Source: Polyangiaceae bacterium
GTDB taxonomy: Bacteria; Myxococcota_A; Polyangia; Polyangiales; Polyangiaceae
Direction of reading: 5' to 3'
Length of the DNA stretch: 64,000 nt
Assembly: GCA_023150915.1 (NCBI GenBank)
Contig: JAKLKA010000062.1
Coordinates: 1 to 64,000, forward strand
Made by a program: the position numbers and the translations under genes. Under the pieces are notes generated by a model. The model had not been told where the DNA came from. It searched no databases and was given only the letters and a program-made list of their open reading frames with translations. This document shows, piece by piece, positions 16,263 to 25,227 of the stretch (the stretch's first letter is position 1; each line of letters starts with the position of its first letter).

Positions 16263-18737
16263 ATGAGTCTCGATGCGATGAAGAAGGATGACTCGCTGCT
16301 CACGCGCTGGGTGCGCATGGGCCTGGCTGGCCTTGGCCTGGTTTCCGCCGTGGCGGCGTCCAGCGTGGGCTGCCTCGACCGGCCGGTGTCCCCGGCCTCG
16401 CCGAACACCACCAACGTGTTCGTGCAGGACATCCGCCAGACCACGGTCGACAAGATCGACCTGCTCTTCATGATCGACAACTCGATCTCGATGGCAGACA
16501 AGCAGCTGATCCTGGCCGACGCCGTGCCGCAGCTGCTCAACCGGCTGATCACGCCGCTGGTGGTGGACGGAAAGCCCGAGTTCAAGGCGGTCGTCGACAT
16601 CCACATCGGCATCGTGTCGTCCAGCTTGGGCGGCCACGGTGGCGACCAGTGCTCCGAGGGCGGTCCGAACTCGAACCCCACGCAGTACGACAACGCCCAC
16701 CTGATCGGCACCGTGCGCCCCAGCGCGAACCTGCCGAGCTACAACAACATGGGCTTCCTGTGGTGGGACCCGACCGGCACCAAGGGCACCGCCGGGCCGG
16801 GCGAGGCCAACGCGGGCGCGATGGAGGCCAACTTCACCAACCACGTGAAGGCCACTGGCGAGAACGGCTGCGGCTACGAAGCCTCCCTCGAGGCCTGGTA
16901 CCGCTTCCTGGTCGATCCGGCCCCGCCCACCAAGATGGTGAAACAGGGCGACGTGGTCGTGCCCGAGGCGGTCGACACCGTGGTGCTCCAGCAGCGCCGA
17001 GACTTCTTGCGGCCGGACTCGCTGGTGGCGGTCGTGATGCTCACCGACGAGAACGACTGCTCGATCATCGACGGCGGGTACAACTGGTACGCCTCGCAGA
17101 CCAGCAACTCGAACAACACGCCGTTCTTGCTGCCCCGCTCGACAGACATCTGCAACACCGATCCGAACAGCCCCTGCTGCCGCTCGTGCGCCACCAATGA
17201 AGGCGCGCCGCCAGCCGGCTGCACTGCGCTGGGCAGCGATCCTTCGTGCACCCAGAACAGCGGCTTCTGGTCGGACACCGACGACCACCCGAACCTGCGC
17301 TGCTGGCAGCAGAAGAAGCGCTTCGGCATCGACTTCCTCTACCCCACCCGGCGCTATGTCGAGGCGCTCACCCAGCCGCGCATCTGTCCGCAGTGGGACG
17401 CCAACGGCCCGGTCAACTGCCAGTTCGACGATCCGAACCAGGGCAACTATCGTGCGTGCAACCCGCTCTACGCCAAGGACAACAGCTGCCCGCTGATCGC
17501 CGACGAAACGGGCTGCAAGGCCAACGCCAACTGCGGCTGGAACGGCGCCGCCTGCGCATCGGTGTGCGAGACCGGCACGCGCGATCCGGCGCTGGTCTAC
17601 GCCGCCGGCATCGTGGGCGTGCCGTGGCAAGACATCGCCACGGCCGAGACGCTCAACGACCCCAACAAGCTCAGCTATTTGTCGGCGGACAAGATGACCG
17701 AGTCGGGCCGCTGGGATTGGCTGGTTCCGACCTGCGAGAAGCCCACCACCGACAAGCTGCCGCGCCCGGTCAGCATGTGCGACAAGTGGAACCTGAAGGA
17801 TCAGCCCGACGACGCCCTGATGATCGAGTCGAGCGACCCGCGCCAGGGCACCAACCCCGCGCTGAACATCCAGCTCGCGCCCGAGTCGGCCCCGTCCATG
17901 GCCAACGCCATCAACGGCCACGAGTGGCTGACCTCGAAGGGTGATCTGCAGTACGCCTGCATCTTCAAGCTGCCCCAGGCCAAGGATTGCGCCACCGCCA
18001 GCGGCGGCTGCGACTGTGACGACGTGGGCACGGGCTACACCGCCAACAACCCGCTGTGTCAGGGCGGCGGCGGCTACAGCAAGATGCAGGAATACGCCAA
18101 GGCCTTCCCGGGGACGCGCATCCTGGAGGTGCTGAAGGACTTTGGCACGAACAGCATCGTGGCCAGCATTTGCCCGAAGATCACGGGTGACAAGAACAAC
18201 CCCAGCTATGGCTACAACCCGGCCGTGGCCGCCATCATCGAGCGGCTGAAAGAAGTGCTCGCCGGCCAGTGCGTGAACCGCCCGATCGCGTTCCCGCCCG
18301 GGCCCGACGGCAAGCCCGATCCGGCCGCGACCCCCCAGTGCGCCATCGTCGAGGTGCAGGCCACGACCGGCGGCTGCGGGCCGTGCGACGCCAACCTGAA
18401 CCGCTCGGACGTGGATGCCGCACTGGTCAAGCCGGTGATCAACCGCCTGAAAGAGACCGGCCAGTGCACGGGCGACGGCTGCGACCCCGCGAAGTACTGC
18501 ATGTGCGAGATCGAGTTCGTGAAGGACCGCGTCAAGTGCGAGCAGACCGGCGCCGACCCGAACAACTATGGCTGGTGCTACGTGGACGAAGCGCAGAAGA
18601 TCGGCAACGCCGCCTTGGTGGAGAACTGCAACCCCAAGCGCCAGCTGATCTTCAGCGGCAACAACACCCCGGCCTCGGGCTCCACGGTGTTCATCGCGTG
18701 CCTGGGCGCGCCGCTGGCCAACGCCGGCGCGAACTGA
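16263..18737 (+). CDS. VWA-like Cys-rich lipoprotein
   Basis: 824 residues. The signal peptide ends in SVGC, a lipobox. Residues about 60-270 look like a von Willebrand factor A fold: VDKIDLLFMIDNSISM contains the DxSxS metal site (MIDAS), followed by QLLNRLITP and, later, LVAVVMLTDENDCS. The remainder is rich in cysteines and asparagines, including the segment DETGCKANANCGWNGAAC at about 418, which resembles the Cys repeats of the gene at 1-585. Such proteins are common in Polyangia, and metal-dependent adhesion or ligand binding at the surface is the likely role. A strong ribosome binding site, a promoter and a terminator frame it as a single-gene unit. No enzyme motif was seen. Confidence 0.85.
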   Translation: MSLDAMKKDDSLLTRWVRMGLAGLGLVSAVAASSVGCLDRPVSPASPNTTNVFVQDIRQTTVDKIDLLFMIDNSISMADKQLILADAVPQLLNRLITPLVVDGKPEFKAVVDIHIGIVSSSLGGHGGDQCSEGGPNSNPTQYDNAHLIGTVRPSANLPSYNNMGFLWWDPTGTKGTAGPGEANAGAMEANFTNHVKATGENGCGYEASLEAWYRFLVDPAPPTKMVKQGDVVVPEAVDTVVLQQRRDFLRPDSLVAVVMLTDENDCSIIDGGYNWYASQTSNSNNTPFLLPRSTDICNTDPNSPCCRSCATNEGAPPAGCTALGSDPSCTQNSGFWSDTDDHPNLRCWQQKKRFGIDFLYPTRRYVEALTQPRICPQWDANGPVNCQFDDPNQGNYRACNPLYAKDNSCPLIADETGCKANANCGWNGAACASVCETGTRDPALVYAAGIVGVPWQDIATAETLNDPNKLSYLSADKMTESGRWDWLVPTCEKPTTDKLPRPVSMCDKWNLKDQPDDALMIESSDPRQGTNPALNIQLAPESAPSMANAINGHEWLTSKGDLQYACIFKLPQAKDCATASGGCDCDDVGTGYTANNPLCQGGGGYSKMQEYAKAFPGTRILEVLKDFGTNSIVASICPKITGDKNNPSYGYNPAVAAIIERLKEVLAGQCVNRPIAFPPGPDGKPDPAATPQCAIVEVQATTGGCGPCDANLNRSDVDAALVKPVINRLKETGQCTGDGCDPAKYCMCEIEFVKDRVKCEQTGADPNNYGWCYVDEAQKIGNAALVENCNPKRQLIFSGNNTPASGSTVFIACLGAPLANAGAN

Positions 18738-18755
18738 GCGGCGAAGGCTGCGTCA

Positions 18756-18793
18756 CCGCGCGGAGGGCTCGGCTCTCCGCGCGGCGGCGTTTT
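18756..18793 (+). terminator. Intrinsic terminator of the VWA-like gene
   Basis: CCGCGCGGAG (18756-18765) pairs perfectly with CTCCGCGCGG (18775-18784) around a 9-base loop, followed after 5 bases by TTTT (18790-18793). It lies 19 bases after the stop codon. Confidence 0.8.
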
Positions 18794-18810
18794 GTGGGTC
18801 CGGCGGGCGG

Positions 18811-18838
18811 TTGAGTCCGCCCACCAGGCGAGTACGAT
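18811..18838 (+). promoter_or_regulatory. Promoter of the response regulator gene
   Basis: TTGAGT (18811-18816), 16 bases, then TACGAT (18833-18838). Initiation about 7 bases on would leave roughly 6 bases of leader before ATG 18852. It follows the terminator of the previous gene. Confidence 0.45.
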
Positions 18839-18851
18839 GCCTGGCGAACGG

Positions 18852-19544
18852 ATGGAGGCGAAGAAGACCATCCTCGTCATCGACGACGAGCCCAACATCT
18901 TGCTGGGGCTGAAGGACGCGCTCTCGTTCGAGGGGTACCGCGTGGTCACCGCCACCACCGGGAAGGAGGGGCTGGTGCTGGCCCGGGCCGAGCGCCCCCA
19001 CGTGGTGCTGCTCGATCTGATGCTGCCGGACATGAACGGCTACCAGGTCTGCGAAGACCTGCGCCGGCAGGACGCCTTCGTGCCCATCTTGATGCTGACC
19101 GCCAAGAGCCAAGAGGCGGACAAGATCCGCGGGCTGGACGCCGGCGCCGACGACTATGTGACCAAGCCCTTCAGCGTGGGCGAGCTGGTGGCCCGGGTCC
19201 GGGCCCTGTTCCGCCGCACCGCGCGCCCCATCGAGAACAACACCTTCAGCGTGGGCGAGGTCACGGTCAACGTCTCGGCGCACACCGTGCAGCGGGCCGG
19301 CAAGAAGAGCGCCGAGCCGCTCAGCTTCTACGAGGTGGAGCTGCTGCGCCTGCTCAACGAGCGCGCCGGGCAGCCCGTCAGCCGGGAAGAGATCTTGAAC
19401 AAGATCTGGGGCGTCGAGGCCAACCCCACCAACCGCACCATCGACAACTTCATCGTCAAGCTGCGCCGCAAGGTAGAGAAACGCCCCGACAAGCCCGAGC
19501 ACATCCTGACGGTCTATGGGTACGGCTACAAGCTGGTGCCGTGA
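18852..19544 (+). CDS. OmpR/PhoB-family response regulator, orphan
   Basis: 230 residues. Receiver domain (about 4-120): the acidic pair in LVIDDEPN, the phospho-accepting Asp in LLDLMLPDMNGY, the switch Thr in MLTAKS, and the conserved Lys in VTKPF. The C-terminal winged helix (about 130-230) ends NRTIDNFIVKLRRKVE...VYGYGYKL, matching PhoB-type DNA-binding domains. Phosphorylation by a sensor kinase would activate DNA binding. No histidine kinase is beside it, so the partner is encoded elsewhere. ATG 18837 (adding MPGER) is an alternative start, but it overlaps the likely -10 hexamer. The stop lies 3 bases from the convergent peptidase gene. Confidence 0.92.
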   Translation: MEAKKTILVIDDEPNILLGLKDALSFEGYRVVTATTGKEGLVLARAERPHVVLLDLMLPDMNGYQVCEDLRRQDAFVPILMLTAKSQEADKIRGLDAGADDYVTKPFSVGELVARVRALFRRTARPIENNTFSVGEVTVNVSAHTVQRAGKKSAEPLSFYEVELLRLLNERAGQPVSREEILNKIWGVEANPTNRTIDNFIVKLRRKVEKRPDKPEHILTVYGYGYKLVP

Positions 19545-19547
19545 CCC

Positions 19548-20393
19548 TCATTCCGCTGCAAGCGGCATCACATTTCTGGGGTCGCACGCCACCGTGCGGG
19601 CGTTCTTGGTCAGCTCGCCGGGGGCCAGCGACGCGACGTTGATGCCGTCGCGCACGCGCCGCACCTCGAAGTGCAGGTGCACATCGCCGGGGCTGCCGCT
19701 GTCCCCCACGAAGCCCAGCAGCGCGCCCTCGCGCACGTTCATGCCGCGGCTCAGGCCGGGTGCGGCCCCCTCGAGGTGGCCGTAGACGATCACGTATTCG
19801 CGCAGCCGGTCGCCCTCGCGCACCGAGTGCCGCGTGACCACCGAGTTGCCGAAGACCTCGCCCACGAACAGCACCTCGGCGTCGGCGGTCTGGTGCTCGA
19901 GGTTCACCAGGCGCACCTCGGCGCCGCGCCGCTGCCCCAGATCGAGGCCACCGTGGCCCACCGCCTTGATGTGCGCGCCGCGGCGCTGCTGCACGTCGGG
20001 ACGATCGAGATCGTAGCCGCTCACCACCAGGTTCTGCCCGGGCAGCGGCGGCACCGGCCAGCGGTAGCGGCGATAGTCGCCAGGCCGCTCGGGCCGCCGC
20101 GGGATCTGCTCGTAGAACCGCCAGGCCCCGCTGCGATCGCGGTGGGCGTTCTCGGCCGCGGTGAGCTCGGCGCCGCCCGCGGCGCCCTGGGGCACCGGGA
20201 TGCAGACGCCCTGGTCGGGAAGGGTGCCCTCGGGGCACGCGCTGGCCAGCGCCGACGACGCCGGTGCCGCCGACGCACCCAGGGCGTGGGCGGGCACCGG
20301 CCCCGGGCCCACCCGAGGGCGCCCGCGCTCGGCCGCGTGCGCGAGCGCGATCAGGGCGGCGATCAGGGCGGTCGCCTGGGTCAGCGGCTGCAT
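19548..20393 (-). CDS. M23-family metallopeptidase, exported
   Basis: 281 residues from ATG 20393, which opens a signal peptide (MQPLTQATALIAALIALAHA). A low-complexity segment follows, then the LytM/M23 fold: GHGGLDLG holds the first His/Asp zinc ligands and DVHLHFEVR the HxH motif, with YVIVYGHLEG between. All catalytic residues appear intact, so it is a probable peptidoglycan endopeptidase acting in the periplasm. The sequence CPEGTLPDQGVC may form a small disulfide loop before the domain. A TATGCT hexamer lies 6 bases before the start. It is divergent from a methyltransferase gene with a 102-base gap. Confidence 0.9.
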   Translation of the reverse strand: MQPLTQATALIAALIALAHAAERGRPRVGPGPVPAHALGASAAPASSALASACPEGTLPDQGVCIPVPQGAAGGAELTAAENAHRDRSGAWRFYEQIPRRPERPGDYRRYRWPVPPLPGQNLVVSGYDLDRPDVQQRRGAHIKAVGHGGLDLGQRRGAEVRLVNLEHQTADAEVLFVGEVFGNSVVTRHSVREGDRLREYVIVYGHLEGAAPGLSRGMNVREGALLGFVGDSGSPGDVHLHFEVRRVRDGINVASLAPGELTKNARTVACDPRNVMPLAAE

Positions 20394-20399
20394 GCGCGG

Positions 20400-20405
20400 A
20401 GCATA
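20400..20405 (-). promoter_or_regulatory. -10-like TATGCT, leaderless start of M23 gene
   Basis: TATGCT on the minus strand, then 6 bases, then the ATG at 20393. No Shine-Dalgarno sequence is present. Confidence 0.45.
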
Positions 20406-20483
20406 ACCGGGAGAAGGCGCCCGGCCCATTCCGTCCGCATTTCCACCCCGCCGTGCGGGATCGTTTGCGTTCGGTCCCCCGGG

Positions 20484-20489
20484 TTTGAT
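20484..20489 (+). promoter_or_regulatory. -10-like TTTGAT before methyltransferase gene
   Basis: TTTGAT is followed by 6 bases and the GTG at 20496. This mirrors the divergent M23 promoter 80 bases away. The -35 region is not convincing. Confidence 0.35.
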
Positions 20490-20495
20490 ACGCGA

Positions 20496-21317
20496 GTGGG
20501 CGTGACGTTCCCTTCGGGCCCGCTCAGCCCGGCCGATGCGGCGGTGATGGAGACCTTCGTGGTCCCTCGCTATCTGTCGTTCTTCGGCGAGCTCTCGCTC
20601 GAGCTCTTGCTGGCGGGGGAGGGCGCGCGCATCGTGCACCTGGGCTGTCGCACCGGTTACCCCGATCGGCAGATCTGTGAGCTGACGGCTCGGGCCGAGG
20701 TCATCGGGCTCGATGCGTCCCCGGCCGCGCTCGATCTGGCCCGGGGCAAGCTGGGCGACTCCGGTTTGCCCGTGGAGTATCTGGTGAGCACCGAGCTGCC
20801 CACCGGGCTCGAGGCCGGGGGCTTCAGCCACGCGGTGTGCCTGCACCCCGTGGGCTCGCCCCACGATCGCGCGCAGATCTATCGCGAGATGTATCGCCTG
20901 CTCTGTGACGACGGTCAGGCGCTGATCGCGCTGCCCCTGCGCGGCTCGTTTCAAGAGGTCGGCGATCTGTTCCGCGAATACGCGCTGAAGCACGACGATG
21001 GCGACCTGGGGAAGACGGTGGACGAAGCCATGGCCTCGCGCCACAGCATCGAGACACTCTCGGAAGAGATCGAAGCCTGCGGCCTCGAAGACGTAGACGT
21101 CGAGATCCGCAGCGTGGTGCTCACCTTCGACAGCGGCCGCGCCTTCGTGGAAGACCCGGTGTCGCGCCTGTTGATCTTGCCCGAGATCGCGCTGTCGCTG
21201 GGCGGCGCCGACATCGACAAGCCCCTGGCCTATACCCGGGACGCCATCGACAAGTACTGGTCGGAAGGCAAGTTCGAGCTGACCGTGAACGTGGGCTGCG
21301 CCAGCGCGCGCAAGTGA
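20496..21317 (+). CDS. SAM-dependent methyltransferase (class I)
   Basis: 273 residues. Class I Rossmann motifs: ARIVHLGCRTGYPD is motif I (a variant of the usual GxGxG, with a Cys/Arg in the loop), VIGLDASPAALDLARGKL is the acidic motif that binds the SAM ribose, and FSHAVCLHPVGSPHDRAQIYREMYRLLCDDGQALIALPL covers motif II and post-II. The last 100 residues form a separate substrate part. The substrate is unknown. GTG 20496 was taken as start; GTG 20502 is an alternative two codons on. The stop converges on the large kinase gene with 7 bases between. Confidence 0.85.
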   Translation: MGVTFPSGPLSPADAAVMETFVVPRYLSFFGELSLELLLAGEGARIVHLGCRTGYPDRQICELTARAEVIGLDASPAALDLARGKLGDSGLPVEYLVSTELPTGLEAGGFSHAVCLHPVGSPHDRAQIYREMYRLLCDDGQALIALPLRGSFQEVGDLFREYALKHDDGDLGKTVDEAMASRHSIETLSEEIEACGLEDVDVEIRSVVLTFDSGRAFVEDPVSRLLILPEIALSLGGADIDKPLAYTRDAIDKYWSEGKFELTVNVGCASARK

Positions 21318-21324
21318 GCCGGCG

Positions 21325-24300
21325 TCAGCCAGCCCCCAGCTCGGCGGCCAGCGCCATCAGGCGCGCGTGCTCGGGCACGTTCTGAAGGAAGCACCGCCCG
21401 AGGCGCTGGTCGCGGAGCGAGGCTGCCCGCTGGCGAAGACTGCCGACCGCGACCCGGGCCGCCGCACGCGCTTCGTCGATCAAACCAGCGGCCCGGGCGG
21501 CCTCGACGAAGGCAGCGCGCACGCGGCCCTCGGTCTCGTCGCTGCCGCCGTGCTCTTCGAGCAGCGCCAGCCCGGCGCGCGCCTGCTCGAGCGCTGCCGC
21601 CACCTGGCCCTGGGCGAGCAGCGCCGTGGATCCGACGGCCAGTGCCTGGGCGCGCACGATGGGAACGGTGGGGGCCGAGGCGTAGGCAGCCTCGGCTTCG
21701 GCCTCGGCTCCGGTCGCGTCGCCGCTCATCTGCAGAATGAGCGCCAGGTAGAGGTGCGTGGCGCTGATCAAGAGCTTCTCTTGTCGGGTCTCGGCCTCGA
21801 GCAACGCGCGGCGCTCGACCTCGATGGCCCGAGCGAACTGCCCGCGATAGGCGAGCGCTAGCCCCAGGTTGTGCATCACATAGTGGCCGATGCCGGCCAT
21901 GCCCAGCCGCTCGGTGAGGGCCAGGGCCTCTTCCAGCAGGCGCTGGGCTCGGTCGATGTCCCCGACCGAGAGCGCCGCATAGCCCAGATTGGCCCGGGCG
22001 TTGGTTCCGGTTCGTGCGTCGCCAATGGCGTCGAAGCCCGCGATCGAGGCCTCGACCTCGGTCATGAAGCGGCCCACGTCGCCGTCGTAATAGGCGCGCG
22101 CGCTCTTGCCGTGGTGCACCCAGGCCCGACCCAGCGCTGCGAGCGCGCCCAGCTCTTCGCTCAGGGCTGCGGCGGTGGTGATCAACGCTTCGGCGGCGTC
22201 GCTGAGCCCCAGCTTGAGGTGGCCGTGCGAGGCGCGGATCAGCGCCACGATCTGGTTGGCGCGGGCCTCTTCGCCCTGGGCCACCTGGGCCGCGGCGCGG
22301 GCGCCCCAGGCGATCAGCTCTTGGTCTCGGCCCAGCGTCCCGACCGCGCTGCACAACGCCCCGATCGAGACGTACCAGCGCGCCGAGCCGGGTGCCAGCA
22401 GCTCCACCGCAGCGCGGGCGTGCCGTTCCGATTCCGTGTACTCGCCGCGCCAGAACTGAGCGTCGGCTGCCAGGTAATGCAGCTCCCCGCGGGTGGGCTC
22501 GTCAGGGTTCATCTCCAGGGCGCGCTGCACCCGCGCCAATACTGCCTCGAGGTCGGTGCCTTCGAGCGCCTCGCGGGCAGCGGCCAGGTAGTAGCGCGCG
22601 GCGCGCTCGGGCAGCTCGCCGCGCCGGAAGTGCTCGGCCAGGGCCAGGGCGTCGGTCACGCCGGCTGCCTCCAGAAAGCCAGCCGCCAGGCGATGGCCGA
22701 GGGCGCGGTCTTCCGGGGTGAGCGTGGCGTACACGGCCTCGCGCAGCGTGGCGTGCCGGAACACGTGCTCGGCCTCGCCCGCGAAGCTGGAGCTTTGGCT
22801 GGCCGAGATCAGCTCGCGGCGGGCCAGCTCGTCGAGCTCGAGGGCCACGACGCCCTCGTCGGCGTCCCCGCCGAGCACCGCCCGCACCCCACCGGTCCAG
22901 AAGTGGCCGCCGAAGATCGAGGCCGCGCGCAAGATCCGGCGCGACTCGGCGCCCAGAGCCTCGAGCCGCGTCTGCACCATGCCCAGCACCGTCTCGGGAA
23001 GATCGCGCTGCCCCTCGGCCAGCGCGCGCAGCAACTCTTCCAGGAAGAAGGCGTTGCCGTCGGCCAGATCGACCGCGCGCTCCAGGCTGGCGGCGTCCAC
23101 GCCGTCGCCCAGCACCTCGCGCGCGAGCGAGAAGGCCGCGCTCTTGCGCAGCGGGCCGAGGCGAAGCTCGAGCGGCTCGCGCTTCTGCCACAGCTTCGGC
23201 ATCACATCGGCCACCTCGGGGCGCGCCAGCCCCAAGACGAACAGCGGCAGCTCGCCGAGCGTGGCCAGGGCGGCTTCGACGAAGCTGACCGATGGCAGAT
23301 CGCCCCAGTGCAGATCCTCGAGCACCAGGATCACGGGATGGGCGGCGCACTCGCCCGCCAGAAAATCGAGGAATGCGCCGCGCATCGCGTCGCCCAGCAG
23401 GGTCGGGTTCTGGCGCATGGCCAAGAGCGAGGGGTGGGCGGCGTCGGGGAAGGTCACGTCGGCGAGCTCACCCAAGAACACCGTGGTCCGGTGCACGTCG
23501 CTGCCGGCCAGGGCGTGCCGGGCCACCCGCGTGGCCAGCTTGTCGCGGCTGGCCGCCGGGGCCTCGCCGTCGCGGATCTGGGCCAGCGCACGGAGCGCAC
23601 CGCGGAGCAGCGCGAAGGGTGATCCGGCGCTCACCCCGTCGGCGCGCCCGAACAGCACGAGCACCTCGGGGTGGCGCGCCCGGATCCGAGCCAAGAGCTC
23701 GTAGCGCACCCGTGACTTGCCCAGGCCCGCCGGCGCGATCACCAAGGCCGCGCGGGGCACCGGTTCGTCGATGCACTCGTCGACCAGCGCTTCGAGCGTC
23801 AGAAGCTCGCGCTCGCGCCCGACCACGGTGGTGGGGCGGCCGAGCAGGCGTCGGGTCGCTTCGGCCTGCCGCTCGCTGCCCAAGAGTGCGGCACCCCGGG
23901 GGTCGCGGCCCAGGTCGTAGCTGTCGGCGATGGCCCCTGCCGTGGTGTCGTCGAGCGCCACCTGGCCAGCGGCCGTCCGCGCGAGGAGCGCCACGCCGCG
24001 CTCGATCACGGCGCCGACCGGGGCGCGCCCGCCCACCACGCCAAGCCCGGACGACAGCGCGATGGCGCGATCGGGAAAGAGCTGACGCATGGCGCGCGCC
24101 ACGCGCACGGCCGAGAGCGCCTGGTCCCGCGCCGCGCCGCCGCCCACGAAGCTGGCCACGCGCGCGCCGTTGGCCAGCGTGTCGAAGCGGCCGCCCGAGG
24201 CCGCCACGGCCTCGGCCAGTCGGCTCTCGGGCGTGAGCGCGAGCTCGGGCTCCGTTTCTTGCCGGGTTTCGCCGTCGTCGGCCTGGAGCCCGCCGAGCAG

Positions 24301-25218
24301 CGCCACCCAGACCACCCGCTGCTCGCGACCGGTGATCCCCGGTGTGGCCCCGGTCTCGTCCAGCGCCGAGCCCAGCGCGTCGCACTGACCGAGCAGCGCG
24401 CCGGCGTCCCGCGGGCGCGACTCGGGCGCCTTGGCCAGCATGCGAATCACCAGCTCGTCGAACGCCGCGGGCACCGCCACCGACAGCTCACTGAGCGGCG
24501 TTGGCTCGTCGAGCAGCACCTTGGCCAGCACCGCCGTCGAATCGCCGCCGCCGAACGGCGTGTCGCCGGTCATGCACTTGTAGACCACGCTGCCCAGCGA
24601 GAACACGTCGGACGCGGGCTCGATGTGCGCCGCGCCGCGAGCTTGCTCGGGCGACATGTAAGCCAGGGTGCCGATCAACAGCCCGCGCTCGGTGATGCGA
24701 GGGTCGAAGCGTCGGCGCGCGATGCCGAAGTCGATGAGCTTGGCTTGCCCCAGCACGCCGTCGGGGATCAAGATGTTGCCCGGCTTCAAGTCACGGTGGA
24801 CCACGCCCAGTCGGTGGGCCACCGCCAGCCCCGCGCACACCCGGCGCAAGAGGGTGAGGCATTCGCCGAAGCCCAGCCGGCGGGTGGCCACGTACGACGC
24901 GAGGCTGGTGGCCTCGAGCCATTCCATGGCCAGATACACCTGACCCTTGGGCGTGATGCCGTGGGCGATGTAGCGCACCACGGCCGGGTGCGACAGCTCG
25001 GCGAGCACCGCGGCTTCGCGCAAGAACCGGTCGGGGCGCTGGTCGGCGTGCAGCACCTTGAGCGCGCACAGCTCGCCGCTCACCTGGTCCTCGGCGCGGT
25101 AGACCACCCCCATGCCTCCGGCCCCCGCGCGGCCAAGGACGCGGAACCGATCGCCGAGGAGCTCACCGGGACGCACTGGGACCGAAGCGTACTCTACGCC
25201 CCGCGAGCGCTCTAGCAC
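21325..25218 (-). CDS. Ser/Thr kinase - cyclase-like - AAA ATPase - TPR signalling protein
   Basis: 1297 residues. (1) Hanks kinase, about 22-280: AGAGGMG, CALKVLHAD, VVHRDLKPGNIL, LIDFGIAR, GTLAYMSPEQAR, all catalytic residues present. (2) About 300-455: a segment resembling a degenerate class III nucleotide cyclase fold (AEAVAASGGRFDTLANGARV, then ALSAVRVARAMRQLFPDRAI), with no metal-binding Asp evident. (3) About 460-800: a STAND/AAA-type ATPase with VVGRERELL, P-loop APAGLGKSR and Walker B VLEDLHWGD. (4) From about 830: helical TPR-like repeats. It is probably a cytoplasmic sensor-integrator. The start GTG 25218 lies 9 bases after the tamB stop; GTG 25176 (VRPGELLGDRF) is an alternative. 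It is the last gene of the tam operon. Confidence 0.92.
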   Translation of the reverse strand: MLERSRGVEYASVPVRPGELLGDRFRVLGRAGAGGMGVVYRAEDQVSGELCALKVLHADQRPDRFLREAAVLAELSHPAVVRYIAHGITPKGQVYLAMEWLEATSLASYVATRRLGFGECLTLLRRVCAGLAVAHRLGVVHRDLKPGNILIPDGVLGQAKLIDFGIARRRFDPRITERGLLIGTLAYMSPEQARGAAHIEPASDVFSLGSVVYKCMTGDTPFGGGDSTAVLAKVLLDEPTPLSELSVAVPAAFDELVIRMLAKAPESRPRDAGALLGQCDALGSALDETGATPGITGREQRVVWVALLGGLQADDGETRQETEPELALTPESRLAEAVAASGGRFDTLANGARVASFVGGGAARDQALSAVRVARAMRQLFPDRAIALSSGLGVVGGRAPVGAVIERGVALLARTAAGQVALDDTTAGAIADSYDLGRDPRGAALLGSERQAEATRRLLGRPTTVVGRERELLTLEALVDECIDEPVPRAALVIAPAGLGKSRVRYELLARIRARHPEVLVLFGRADGVSAGSPFALLRGALRALAQIRDGEAPAASRDKLATRVARHALAGSDVHRTTVFLGELADVTFPDAAHPSLLAMRQNPTLLGDAMRGAFLDFLAGECAAHPVILVLEDLHWGDLPSVSFVEAALATLGELPLFVLGLARPEVADVMPKLWQKREPLELRLGPLRKSAAFSLAREVLGDGVDAASLERAVDLADGNAFFLEELLRALAEGQRDLPETVLGMVQTRLEALGAESRRILRAASIFGGHFWTGGVRAVLGGDADEGVVALELDELARRELISASQSSSFAGEAEHVFRHATLREAVYATLTPEDRALGHRLAAGFLEAAGVTDALALAEHFRRGELPERAARYYLAAAREALEGTDLEAVLARVQRALEMNPDEPTRGELHYLAADAQFWRGEYTESERHARAAVELLAPGSARWYVSIGALCSAVGTLGRDQELIAWGARAAAQVAQGEEARANQIVALIRASHGHLKLGLSDAAEALITTAAALSEELGALAALGRAWVHHGKSARAYYDGDVGRFMTEVEASIAGFDAIGDARTGTNARANLGYAALSVGDIDRAQRLLEEALALTERLGMAGIGHYVMHNLGLALAYRGQFARAIEVERRALLEAETRQEKLLISATHLYLALILQMSGDATGAEAEAEAAYASAPTVPIVRAQALAVGSTALLAQGQVAAALEQARAGLALLEEHGGSDETEGRVRAAFVEAARAAGLIDEARAAARVAVGSLRQRAASLRDQRLGRCFLQNVPEHARLMALAAELGAG

Positions 25219-25227
25219 CCTCGGCGG

